From Stenocarpella maydis (taxonomy: Eukaryota > Ascomycota > Sordariomycetes > Diaporthales > Diaporthaceae), in contig NQMI01000044.1 of NCBI GenBank assembly GCA_002270565.1, positions 241,113 through 276,182 of the forward strand: a DNA stretch of 35,070 nucleotides, in the 5' to 3' direction. Positions 10,511 through 19,959 of this stretch are shown one piece after another. The translations under genes were made by a program, and so were the position numbers. Position 1 is the first letter of the stretch; each line of letters opens with the position of its first letter. Below the pieces are notes generated by a model. It searched no databases. It had not been told where the DNA came from and was given only the letters and a program-made list of their open reading frames with translations.

Positions 10511-10908
10511 TGTTCCGGGGTCTAGGGGAACCGGCATGTTTCGGAATCCGGAGGAAAACCAGCCTTGGCATTCCCCCCCCCCTCCAAGACTATAAGAAGG
10601 GGCCTTCCTGCGTTGCTTTTGAGAAATTTCTAGTCCTAGAGAATCAATCTTTTTATACCCTGTGAATTTGTATCTGTCAGATATATACGTGTGTACTGTG
10701 AAACTATTTCTTGTGCCCTCTTTTTTCTGCCTCTCCTTTTTGGCACCCTCTATTCCCCTCATAACTCTCCTATCGCGTCAGGGGCTCCTCTTCTTGCCTT
10801 CCACGCTCCTCTTGGGGTGGTTGCTTGATCAGGGCTCTGGCAGAACGTGTGCCTTTTTGTGTGTGTGGAGGTTTTGTCCTCTCGCTCTCCCCTCTGGGCC
10901 CGTTTTCA
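10511..10908 (+). mobile_element. family A LTR, 398 bp, plus orientation (solo LTR, or 5' LTR of copy A+)
   Basis: It begins TGTTCCGGGG and ends CGTTTTCA, the inverse complement of the LTRs at 22369, 29781 and 32569, and has exactly the same length as the first two. The PPT next to the 22369 and 32569 LTRs fixes the sense strand, so this copy is plus. It is flanked by ATAT on both sides (10507-10510, 10909-10912), a possible 4-bp target duplication, and no TGG primer-binding site follows. Both points favour a solo LTR, although its place and direction upstream of A+ gag fit a 5' LTR too. A TATAAG lies at 10591. It is clearly less RIP-damaged (many G/C) than the other LTRs. ORFs inside it are chance. 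Confidence 0.9.
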
Positions 10909-11410
10909 ATATTACCCGAAACTCTCTTGCCCTTAGATATAGCACCTGAAGGTTTAATATGCTAATTCCCTAATATGGGTAAACTAGGTGTAATGGAGCT
11001 CTGGTTTAATTAATTAGGCCCCTCTTCAGTTTTCCCTTTTAAGTTATTATTATAATATTTGGTTACCCTATTAAATACTATATTTAAGATATTGTTTGAT
11101 ATTGTATAATATTGGGTTGGGTGATAGTGGTGCTGGATGTTATATGCTTCTGCAGGGAGTTAAAGAGGTTCCTGCCCTACCGACTGCTGTCCTTCTGATT
11201 GGTAAGCTTGGAGCTTCCGCTAGTGTTGGCACCCCCTGCGGTTAGGATAGCTAGCGTTAGCAGCATGAGGGTATTCCGAATATTTATGTTGTCCTCTCCT
11301 CTGGTTGCTTGCAGTTGAGTAGCTCCTGCCTGCTACTATAGTAAGACTTTATAGTATTTAATGTAACCTTCTATACTGATATTATTCACTCTAATTATAC
11401 CTAGTTATTC
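10909..11410. other. moderately GC-rich stretch without recognisable gene, possible family A leader
   Basis: There is no convincing reading frame. About 11140-11340 is less mutated and G/C richer than its surroundings. No second copy exists in the window, because the matching part of A1 would fall in the N gap and that of A2 is lost. It could be the untranslated leader of element A+ or older host sequence. Confidence 0.4.
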
Positions 11411-11786
11411 CTATATGCATCTTAATAAATTTCGAATAGTACTTAATACCTTTACTTCTTCTAGATATATTTGGTAGAGAGAAACATTTAATACCCTTAG
11501 ATAGCACTTATATCTTGCCTCTTTAGAAAGTAGCTCTGGTATAAAGAAACATTTAACTTTACTATTACTATAAAGGACTGATTAGGACTTATTTACTCCT
11601 ATATGCATCTTAGTAAACCTCAAATAGTACTTATGCTTTTACCTTCTCCCAAGACCCCTAGTAGAGAGAAACATTTAATACCTTTAGATAGCACTTATAC
11701 TAGGCTCTCTCCTAAGAATATAAAAGTGGAGAGAAACATTTGCCTCTATTATTACCATAAGGGACTAATTAGGACTTATATTCTCT
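11411..11786 (+). repeat. 188-bp tandem repeat, two units, in the family A leader
   Basis: CTATATGCATCTTA occurs at 11411 and again at 11599, and the following sequence matches over the 188-bp period. Within each unit, GAGAAACATTTA-like motifs recur about 65 bp apart. Part of the array is repeated at 12651-12960 through the larger duplication. Confidence 0.8.
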
Positions 11787-11830
11787 ATTTACCCAATAGA
11801 AAATATTCATTCTGCTCCCCTATCTACTAG
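11603..11830 (+). CDS. short ORF in family A leader (75 codons), unknown
   Basis: This open frame lies upstream of gag and in a different frame from it. It is rich in Lys, Arg, Tyr and Pro, with the segments PSPKTPSREKHL and NIKVERNICLYYYHKG. The second half is shared with the ORF at 12797-12994. Both copies are free of stops, although the surrounding gag is full of RIP stops. It may be an upstream ORF or a stretch that is open by chance. No domain is recognised. Confidence 0.3.
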   Translation: MHLSKPQIVLMLLPSPKTPSREKHLIPLDSTYTRLSPKNIKVERNICLYYYHKGLIRTYILYLPNRKYSFCSPIY

Positions 11831-11845
11831 AGGTTCTCCCTCTAG
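11827..11845 (+). other. short inverted repeat (7-bp stem, 5-base loop)
   Basis: CTAGAGG and CCTCTAG flank TTCTC. The hairpin is conserved, with one base change, after the second leader ORF near 12997 and in inverted form in copy A1 near 10115-10135. It lies in the gag leader; any role, for example in packaging, is speculation. Confidence 0.5.
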
Positions 11846-12017
11846 GGAAAGAGAGTAGAATATAAATAAGGTAAGGGGGCTCTTATTAAAGAAAGGTCTA
11901 CCTTAAGGACGCTAGTCTCCTTAGGAACCTGCCCCCACCCTATCTAGGACCTCTAATCAGGAGCGTTATACTCCTATGCTACCCATTCAGGCAGCTTCTC
12001 AGCCTATTATACCTTTA

Positions 12018-12648
12018 ATGCCCTTTAGAAATGCTACCCTTTAGGCTTTGCTATTCATGCTTTAATTGACTCCGCAATTTAATGGAACTAATATCATTAA
12101 AGTTATTAATTCAGTAGAGACCATTACCAACTAGTTCTAGTATCCATTGGATTAGGTACTTAGCTTATTCCTCCAGGTTTGCACTACCTCAAGCCTAGTC
12201 AATAATGTTCATATGATCACTATAGGAGAGCATAATTGGGTTGGTTAGAAAGGCCAGCTGATGGCCCACTACTAAATCCATAATGCTGCCTCTTATACTA
12301 ATCCATCTGAGGTAATTGACACTATCTGGAGGAATTACCCTACTGAAGATCTGGAAGCCTAGAAGCACTGGATTGTAACTTATAACCAGGTATTAGATTC
12401 CACTAACAACGGTCTGATCTCGCTAACCTAGCCGTTCTATTAAATCTTGCTATTAACCCTAAAGAAGATATTAGCCACTAGAAGCATATCCAATAAGGAG
12501 GCTAGAACCTGTAACTAGAGAACTTTTAAGATAGAACTTCTTTCTCTAATTAATAAGGAACTGGAGTACTCCCATTTGAATGAGCATAATAACATAAGGG
12601 GGGCTGGTCTTGCAACTCGCTATCCCCCTCCTATTCAGCTTATAAAGA
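12018..12648 (+). pseudogene. gag N-terminal fragment, first copy (A+)
   Basis: Begins with ATG and the residues MPFRNATL, then runs about 210 codons with TAG/TAA stops at former Gln and Trp positions. It is cut at the duplication join. The second copy starts at 13182, exactly 1164 bp later in the same frame. Readable segments include LVNNVHMITIGEHNW and NAASYTNPSEVIDTIW. Confidence 0.78.
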
Positions 12649-12649
12649 N
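12649..12649. other. single ambiguous base at duplication join
   Basis: The lone n ends the first 1.16-kb unit (…CTTATAAAGA) and the second begins directly after it. The true sequence continues differently at 13806 and onward. This suggests a merge of two copies during assembly. Confidence 0.85.
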
Positions 12650-12650
12650 A

Positions 12651-13812
12651 TTTAATACCCTTAGATAGCACTTATATCTTGCCTCTTTAGAAAGCAGCTC
12701 TAGTATAGAGAAACATTTAACTTTACTATTACTATAAGGGACTAATTAGGACCTATTCACTCCTATATGCATCTTAGCAAACCCTAAACAGCACTTATGC
12801 TTTTACCTTCTCCCAAGACCCCTGGTAGAGAGAAACATTTAATACCTTCAAATAGCACTCATACTAGGCCCTCTCCTAAAAATATAAAGGTAGAGAGAAA
12901 TATTTGCCTCCATTATTACTACAGGGGACTAATTAGGACCTATATCCTCTATTTACCTAATAAAAGATATTCAATCTACTCCCCTATCTACTAGAGGTTC
13001 TCCCTTTAGGGGAAGGGAGCAGGATATAAATAAGGCAAGGGGGCTCTTATTAAAGAAAGGTCTATCTTAAGGACGCCGGTCTCCTCAGGAACCTACCCCC
13101 ACCCCATCTAGGACCTCTAATCAGGAGCATTATGCTCCTATACCACCCATTTAGGCAGCTTCTCAGCCTATTATACCTTTAATGCCCTTTAGAAATGCTG
13201 CCCTTTAGGCCTTACTATTTATACTTTAATTAACTCTGCAATTTAATAAAACTAATATTATTAAAGTTATTAATTTAGTGGAAACCATTACTAACCAGTT
13301 CCAGTATCCATTAGATCAGATACTTAGCTTATTCCTCCAGGTTTATACTACCTTAAGCCTAATTAATAATGTTTATATAATTACTATAGGAGAGTATAAT
13401 TAGGTTGGTTAGAAGGGCCAGCTGATAGCCTACTATTAAATCCATGATGCTGCCTCTCATACTAATCCATCCGAGGTAATTAATACTATCCGGAGGAATT
13501 ACCCTGCTAAAGATCTAGAAGCCTGGAAGCACTAGATTGCAACTTATAACCAGATACTGGATTCCACTAATAACGATCTGATCTCGCCTACCTAGCCGTT
13601 CTATCGAATCTTGCTATTAACCCTAAAGAAGATATTAGCCACCAGAAGTATATCCAACAAGAAGGCTAGAACCCATAACTAGAGAACTTTTAAGATAGAA
13701 CTCCTTTCTCTAATCAATAAGGAACTAGAGTACTCCCGTTAGGATAAGCATAATAATATAAGGGGGGCTAGTCTTGCGACTTACCATCCCCCTCCTGTTT
13801 AGCTTATAAAGA
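12651..13812 (+). repeat. direct duplication, right unit (about 1.16 kb)
   Basis: Second copy of 11487-12648 with independent transitions, for example at the gag start. It runs on into the rest of gag. Confidence 0.9.
12797..12994 (+). CDS. short ORF in family A leader, second copy (65 codons), unknown
   Basis: Homologue of the 11603-11830 ORF (PSPKTPGREKHL, NIKVERNICLHYYYRG), also open. It lies 385 bp before the gag ATG, as the first copy does. Function unknown, with the same caution that it may be open by chance. Confidence 0.3.
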   Translation: MLLPSPKTPGREKHLIPSNSTHTRPSPKNIKVERNICLHYYYRGLIRTYILYLPNKRYSIYSPIY

Positions 13813-16459
13813 CACCTCACCCACAGCCTTAATCTGCCCTGAGGACTATGGAATCATTAGTATAAACCCCCTCTTGCTTTAATTAGCCAGGATATAAGAT
13901 CATTTAGAAGAATATCCGGTTTAATAAAAACTCTTTAGTAGATAACTTAGCCTATAAGTTTACTTAGATAGAGATTAAGTTTATAACTAAGAATAACCTT
14001 ATGAAAAGCCTGCAGCCTATATTAAATAAACTTAATGCAAATCAAGCATATATTAATAGGGTGCTTAGCTATAATTAAAGCCGGGCTTACATGGGACTTA
14101 ATGGCCCTAGTATAATTATATCCTTAAACTTATTAGAAGCTAATTATAATTAGGAGGATAAAGTTTTACTAATAGACACTCTAAAGACTATAGGTGGAAT
14201 GTATCTGAGCTGGCCTATTAATGGAACGGCAAGATCAGAAGGTGCTATAGATATAGCAATTCCTCTGATTATGGGGCCTACTAATGCTCCAAATTGCTGG
14301 AACTTATCAAGCTCAGCCTAGTCTGGTCTCCTAGCTCTGGCTTTCTATAGGGATATAGAACATTATAGCATTAAGAAGTTTGCTAGAGGCTGTCTGGAAT
14401 TTTTGCTTTTAAAAGGAAGGACGGACTTACCTTGCATTTAGAGATATCAGTCTCTAATCGCCAACCGCCCTGAACTTAAGGGCGATATATCTCTTAGGGA
14501 ACTAAAGAAGATTTAGGACCCTAATCTAGGAACTAAAGTAAATTCCCTCTCTGCAATATTAATTCCTAAACCCAAACCAGTATTTATTAGTAATAAAACC
14601 CAATATACGGAAACTTTAGTACCCTTAATTATTATAAATGCTATTAAAAGAAAGAGAACAAATAGAGATAATCCTAATTAGGATATTAATAATATAATAT
14701 TTAATGCTAGCTAGACTAGAACCGGGATTGTAACTCCAACCTAAGGATTATAGATGATTTCTAATAAAGGGGAGGTAGTGCTAGAAATGTAGTAAGGGAC
14801 TTCTACTATAGCTAGGCACGGGAAAAGTAAAATAAGGGTGATCATTGGTTTAAGTAAGATTGGAAAAATTTAACTAAAGCTAAGAACCTAAATAAGGACC
14901 TGATCCCAGACCCTAAGAGACAGGGCTATAGATGCCATTCTTGCTACCTCAATCAAAATGCTGATTTCAGATATTCTCGCGCTTAGCGAGACTAATACTA
15001 TTCTAATCAGAGAGCTCCTTGCTTGCAGGAATAATACCTCTCTTAAAATAAGTAGCCTTTAAGCTAGTTTCGCAGATAGGGATATACCTAAAGCGCCTAT
15101 AGGTCCTAGGACTAGTATAGTTTCTGCTTTATTTAAAATTAGATATAAGTAATACTCAAACTCTGATTAGATGTATATTATTAGGTATGAGGTAAATTCA
15201 ATATTGTCTTAAACTGCTAATATAGTAAACTATAGTTGCTATAGATCTGCCTACCTAAATATTAGGATTGCTTTAGAGAGTTATAAGATCCTCCCAGCCC
15301 TACTAAATATAAGTGCTAAGATAAATGTTCTTTCTTTCTCCTATTGCTATTAGAATAAGTTATTCTATATTTTACTTTAAAATATAAACTCTATAGTTTA
15401 TAATGGAGTATTACTTATACTAATTAAAGTAACTAAGAAGTAGGTATATATTAGCTATAATAAAATAAGGGCTATTTTCTCCATTATAGATAATAAAATG
15501 CATAATACTACTTATAATAACCTTTTAGGGATGCCTTTCTTTTTAGATATAAATTTAACTTTTAAGCAATTAAGGAGGTTCCTTTTTATATATATTACTC
15601 TTAATGGGTTGTAAGTAATGTATGGGCTGGGGAGGAGGAACTAGAAGCCTTTCTAGGTGGCTATTACTAAAGGTATAATGGTTTCCTGAAAATACCTTCC
15701 TTAGAGGGTAATAATGGTCTTCCTTTAGCTAGACTCCTCTAATTAGAGGCGGGTTATAATTGGAGCCTTAATGGACCCTCTTAAAACTGATCTTGGGTTA
15801 TCCCAGGATAATGATGTCCTAGGGAGCCTTTTAGATAAGGAAGCTAGGACCCTAGTATTAAAATTTTTTACCTCCTTTTTCTATATCCCTAGGCCTAATA
15901 TCCTATTGGGTTACTCTAATTAGTAGTCTTTTGTTTGGATGGGTGTACCCTAGAGACCTGTAACTTGATTCTAGCTGGATTAAGAAAAGGAAGCAACTGC
16001 TCTAGCTGTTAGGACCTTATATAAAAGGGTAGGGGTAAAAGTCCACCCTATTAACAACTTTCCCTCTAATGGCACTGTCCCTAAGGGAACTGTGAATTAG
16101 AAGCTAAGCTATAAGGCTAGGGTTAAGCATCTAATTGATACTGGTAGAGGAAGCAAATATAACTTATGGATTAGATCTAGATTCTCCTCCATTTTAAGAG
16201 GATCGCGATTAACGCTAGAGCGCCTTTAGTATATTATTATGGGAAATTATAATAGGCTCTCTAATTAGGAAAAGTTGATGTTTATGTACCTCCTGGAGAA
16301 TAGGGAAAAAGCTCTTGTATAGGATTAGTCTTATATCTCTTAGATTAGTATAGATATTGCCCCTCCTTAGTCCATTAAGATAGTTTCTTACTAGGTATAT
16401 TAGATAATAACTATTGAGCTCCTTAGAGTATTAAGGGAGACTGCTATTAAAATATTAAG
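13182..16459 (+). pseudogene. gag-PR-RT pseudogene of family A (copy A+), 3' truncated
   Basis: From the ATG at 13182 the frame continues through gag, the protease (ALLNISAKINVL near 15297-15335, where the DTG triad has become NIS) and into RT (16239 MGNYNRLSN, 16266 onward EKLMFMYLLENRE). Position arithmetic keeps all of these in one frame. Relative to A1 the gag-to-protease distance is 72 bp shorter, an in-frame deletion. RT ends at 16459, where element B was inserted before the catalytic motif. Confidence 0.85.
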
Positions 16460-16903
16460 TGTAATGATCAAAGGGTTTCCAAGTACATTAAACCTGAAAG
16501 ATCAAGGGTTTATGTTCGGAATATGTTGTTAGGCGGTTGTTGAGCAATATTGTTAACTGATAATGATTACTAGCTATGAGGCTATCTAATGTTGGGATTG
16601 AATACTTAGATTGACGACTGAAGAGTCTATTCTATGGAAACTATCTACTGTGGTGATGATTATGTCTGTATATATATTCCGACTCTTTAGTGGCTTGATG
16701 GAATCGATGGTGATGCTGTTGACTGGATGCCGCTTGATGGAATCGATATAGATCCCATCGATCCTGGTGGGTTCCTGACCCTAACCCTGATAAGGTGGCG
16801 TTACTGATTGGATTAGGCGGGGCGCTCCTTTTGGGGGTTACTTCCTAGCCTGCGGGGTTGTCTTCTGCGGTAGTTAGCCGCTAATGTGTGTTGGCTCATA
16901 ATA
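16460..16903 (-). mobile_element. family B 3' LTR (444 bp)
   Basis: On the minus strand it starts TATTATGAGCC (TG altered to TA) directly after a polypurine tract and ends CATTACA at the junction with copy A+. It includes repeated GATGGAATCGAT motifs (about 16697-16750). No second copy lies in the window, so the outer boundary rests on the abrupt end of the family A match and the inner one on the PPT. Confidence 0.72.
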
Positions 16904-16932
16904 CTATCTTCCTTCTTGCTTCTTTTGTTCTT
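16904..16932 (-). other. polypurine tract of family B
   Basis: The plus strand reads CTATCTTCCTTCTTGCTTCT and onward, which is a long purine run on the sense strand immediately before the LTR. This is the usual primer site for plus-strand DNA synthesis. Confidence 0.65.
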
Positions 16933-16994
16933 AAAAGTGTTCCGTAAGTTATTTTTGCTTGTTTATGTTCTTGTTTACTCCTTCCTAATTCGTT

Positions 16995-17189
16995 ATGTTG
17001 GGTAGGGTTACTAAGTCTTGTCCCGTGAAGTCCTTTTCTGTTGCTGAGCATAAGGCCGCCCTTCTTTTTGCTATTGCCTTGAAGGGCAGCATTGTTCCTA
17101 TGCCTTATTCTTATTGTAAAGAGCACAACCTGGCTAAGGACTGCAAGGTTGCGGATACTGGTATTCGTTTAGGTGGGTTTTGGGTGTGA
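16995..17189 (+). CDS. small antisense ORF with Cys motif at 3' end of family B (64 codons)
   Basis: Lies between the chromodomain and the 3' LTR, antisense to pol. It reads LLFAIALKGSIVPMPYSYC followed by KEHNLAKDCKVADTGIR. From memory this resembles short fungal proteins with a CxxC...C zinc-cluster-like pattern; the tyrosine before S-Y-C would then be a former cysteine. The region is little damaged by RIP. The overlapping minus-strand ORF (16896-17126) looks like low-complexity chance. Function unknown. Confidence 0.4.
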   Translation: MLGRVTKSCPVKSFSVAEHKAALLFAIALKGSIVPMPYSYCKEHNLAKDCKVADTGIRLGGFWV

Positions 17190-17449
17190 CTAGTATTCAG
17201 GTTATTGGTTGGATAGGGCGACTGGTATTGGTGTGCTTTTCCGAGGGGTTAACTGGTTGCTAGCTTCTGGTTATTCCTATTGTGATTAGTCTCTTATTAG
17301 TTGTTTTCCCTGTTTTAGCTGTAAAGTCCGGGGTTTATTATATAGTTTCATTATGATGTTGGTTTGTTATAGTTCATTATGTATAGGGTTTTCAGGCTGC
17401 GTTCCTAGTTTCTAGGACTATTCCATAGTGGTCCACGCATAGTACTTTT

Positions 17450-17590
17450 TGAGTTTATTATAATAGTGGGTTAAGTTTTAAGCCGGTTCCTATGTGTTTT
17501 TGCTGGAGTTATAGCCTTTCTACTTAATGAGGTACTCTATTATCCCTTAGTACTATCTTAAGTCTATAATATTTTCTACTTTATATTCCT
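17450..17590 (-). pseudogene. chromodomain at integrase C-terminus (family B)
   Basis: The minus strand reads EYKVENIIDLR, then EYLIKWKGYNSSKNT and a stop in place of the Trp of the usual TWEP motif. This is the standard pattern of a chromodomain, with the YLIKWKGY core intact. It is preceded by an integrase C-terminal segment (LLLPKEIK...HPIFYILLLE). It identifies the element as a chromovirus. Confidence 0.88.
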
Positions 17591-18005
17591 TATTATATTT
17601 ATTAAGGGTTTTAATCTATATTTTAAGTTTTCTATTTTTGTATGCTAGTTCTAAGAGTAAGATATAAAAGATTGGGTGTTATTTTATTTCTTTAGGTAGC
17701 AAGAGTTTATAGTTAGTATCTAAAAGTTTTCTTAAAATTTTAAAGGAGTTAATTTTCTTATAGTTAAGCTTTTTATTAAGTTGCTTAGTTTTAATATTTT
17801 AGTAAAGGAGGTAGACCTTATCTCCCTCCTTAAGAATTAGTCCCTTAATTCTTTTCTGATTTATATATTTTAATATTCATTCTTATATAAAAGAAAGTTC
17901 TACTTGGATATCCTTCTGGATTTATCTGATTTATATTACTTTTTATTCTGCTGATTCCGCTAGGGTGTTATCTAATAGTAATTTATAGTATGCCTAAGGT
18001 TTATA

Positions 18006-18010
18006 TCTAT
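18006..18010. repeat. target site duplication, left copy (TCTAT)
   Basis: Identical to 18605-18609 on the other side of the 594-bp LTR. Confidence 0.85.
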
Positions 18011-18048
18011 TAAACGGAACCGCTCAGCAGGGCATTAGTACTCCGTGC

Positions 18049-18122
18049 AAGGAGTTACCCTAGACTTCATTATAAGGAGTTACCCTAGACTTCCTAGCAA
18101 GGAGTTACCCTAGACTTGCGAG
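18049..18122 (+). repeat. three 25-bp tandem repeats inside the solo LTR
   Basis: AAGGAGTTACCCTAGACTT starts at 18049, 18074 and 18099 with strictly 25-bp spacing and only the last few bases varying. Such upstream arrays in LTRs may bind regulators, but this is inference. Confidence 0.9.
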
Positions 18123-18448
18123 TCAGGCGATTTTCGCTAAGTACGCCCAGTACGTGCGTAACGCAAGATAAGTTTAGTGGCCGTAAGTCGATTATTTTGG
18201 CCTGCATTTACACCTTAATTCAGACCTCTACATTACCCTTATTTCTTACCCAAAAAGTATATAACCTAGTACATTAAATAGCTTAATTTCCGAAGTTCAT
18301 TCATACTTAATTTGGGTATTACTAGGGCTATAGTTAGCTAGTTGCTTGGAACCAAAGATAGTGTATTAAAAGGGCGAATTTTCCGGCATTTGCAAATTTA
18401 CACCAGAGCCGACCGCAGCATGCCCAGGGGTGAGACAACGTCGAAGGG

Positions 18449-18455
18449 TATATAA
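18449..18455 (+). promoter_or_regulatory. TATA box of the solo LTR
   Basis: TATATAA, followed by a little-mutated region rich in CAA and ACC, lies about 440 bp into the LTR, a normal position for the U3 promoter. Confidence 0.55.
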
Positions 18456-18604
18456 GGAGGGCTTACAGAAGCCCAACTTAATTCAATACAAAGTTGTCCA
18501 GACCATTATCAATCATCCCAATTCGCCTCAGAGCACCATACTACAACCCTGCCGAAACACACGCTAAACTGAATGCTATTCTATAGCACAAATTCATCAG
18601 AGTA

Positions 18605-18609
18605 TCTAT
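18605..18609. repeat. target site duplication, right copy (TCTAT)
   Basis: Matches 18006-18010. Confidence 0.85.
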
Positions 18610-19439
18610 AGAGTGTAAAGAAAGGTAACTGCTTAGTTGTACTAGTAGTTATACTGTTATAGGCAAACTATGCTAATAGTAGTAGTTCAACCTAATTATT
18701 TTATAATTAATTAATATAGTATTAGAGGTATTATTCTATAATCTGGTTGATTTATTTCGTTTATCTATTTATTTATAGATATACTATTATTAAGAGCTTA
18801 TGCCTTATTTTAAGTTACTTCATTAGTAACTTTTAAAAGTTTAATATAAAGAGCTTATCTTTATTTAAAATGATTTTATATAGCATTCTATAGTTGCTTA
18901 TAATGATCCATAAGAATATATATATAAGTTCTTCTATAGTGCTAGCTTCCTTATATAGTATAAAGTATATATACTTGCTTAGTCTATAAACTACTATTAG
19001 GATACTGTTATATAGTACTTCAGTTAAGGGTTCTTATAAGAGAGGTAGCTTAATGATAAAGTCCAGGCTAATGGATAACCATATAGCTGTGGGTATTAGT
19101 AAGGGTTTTAGTAATCCATATGGTTTATATCTGGAGGCCTTATTTTTATTATATGAGTTACATTTGCTAATAATATCTTGAACCTTCTCTTTAAGGTTGG
19201 GGATCTGATAATTCTGCTGAATCCTTTTGATTATTGCTGCAACACCTTGGTGGCTATATGTTAGTGCTCTGTGTATTTCTGTAATTAATTTATCTTATTC
19301 CTTTAGATTGGTAGGGGTCTTTCTGGTTTGAAAGTTGATTCTAATTATAGTGTTAAGTTTGTAGTTAAGAATAAGGCTTCTATCTTCTTGGGTTTTAAAT
19401 ACTATCTATTCTATAGGTAAGTTCTTATCTTAATAGTTA

Positions 19440-19950
19440 GGTCTTTAACTTAGTGCATCCGCTCTTGCATTCTTAGCTCTATTTATATAAATAACCTTAA
19501 TGTTAAATTATAATAAGAACTCTATATATTTAAGTTATTATTTATTAAGAGTTTTAGTTATTATAAAAGTTATAAGATTCTTATAATCTGTATAGAGTTT
19601 GATCTGCTTTTTAGCTCCTATAAGGTAGTATTGCTATTCCTAGAATGTATATATTATAGCTATAAATTCCTTATCTAGTATAGTATAGCGGGTTTCTGGT
19701 TTATTAAACTTCTTACTAAAGTTTATAATGATATATATCCTTCCTTAGGTATCTTTTTAAGTAAGTTCTCCATTTATAGTATTATCTAAGGTATCTATAT
19801 GGATTTTAAATTCCCTCTCTAGGTCTGCTTCCTTAAGTATGGGGTTTTTTATGATTTTATCTTTAAGTATTTAAAAAGCTTATTATTCAGTATCTATCTA
19901 TTTAAAGGCATATTCCTTCTTAATAAGGTCTGTTAATGGTTTCGCAATGT
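19440..19950 (-). pseudogene. RNase H domain (family B)
   Basis: In the RT frame the minus strand reads IIINFSKKFNKPETRYTILD, then KEFIAIIYTF near 19640-19720 and LYTDYKNLITFI near 19560-19600, the typical gypsy RNase H core and C-terminal segments. NRAKNARADALS near 19460 marks the end of the domain. Several TAG/TAA codons interrupt it. Confidence 0.88.
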
Positions 19951-19959
19951 TATCATACC

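Larger units (their letters stand above)
11487..12648 (+). repeat. direct duplication, left unit (about 1.16 kb, leader plus gag N-terminus)
   Basis: Matches 12651-13812 with an offset of 1164 bp and transition-type differences. It contains a leader ORF and the start of gag. The units are separated by 'na' at 12649-12650. Confidence 0.9.
11411..16459 (+). mobile_element. family A retrotransposon, copy A+ (plus strand), interrupted by element B
   Basis: This is a plus-strand copy of the element seen inverted at 1-10194. It contains leader repeats, gag (present twice because of a duplication), protease (near 15290-15350) and the first part of RT, then stops abruptly after TTAAG at 16459, where the family B LTR begins. 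In A1 the sequence continues uninterrupted past the matching point (about 5955). The right part of this copy is therefore expected beyond element B, outside the window. Confidence 0.9.
18011..18604 (+). mobile_element. solo LTR of an unrelated retrotransposon (594 bp) inside family B integrase
   Basis: It begins TAAACGGAACC and ends AGAGTA, that is TG...CA with single RIP-type changes at each end, between perfect TCTAT repeats. Integrase coding sequence continues on both sides, and removing 599 bp restores its frame. A TATATAA box at 18449-18455, followed by a GGAGGGCTTACAG initiator-like region, points to plus orientation. It contains three 25-bp repeats. It is less mutated than the surrounding element, so it is younger or escaped RIP. 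Superfamily (copia or gypsy) cannot be told. Confidence 0.85.
17600..19430 (-). pseudogene. integrase (family B), split by a solo LTR
   Basis: The zinc-binding half reads SHQGVAAIIKRIQQNY near 19200-19260 and ISKCNSYNKNK near 19140-19170, where the second Cys is Tyr. The first catalytic segment ISLDFIIKLP lies near 19050-19080. The second reads LNKDKLF in place of the usual D-containing SDR motif. The chain is interrupted at 18011-18604 and resumes with a C-terminal core (LKEGDKVYLL near 17810-17840). Confidence 0.88.

Noticed and set aside
10490..10949. 90- and 95-codon ORFs on both strands
   Set aside because: They lie in and across the LTR; low complexity and read through its ends.
16896..17126. 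76-codon minus-strand ORF at the 3' end of family B
   Set aside because: Basic, low-information sequence overlapping the polypurine tract; the plus-strand Cys-motif ORF is the better candidate.
18049..18122. Short regular repeats suggesting a CRISPR array
   Set aside because: Units are directly tandem (25-bp period, no unique spacers), only three, inside an LTR of a fungal genome.
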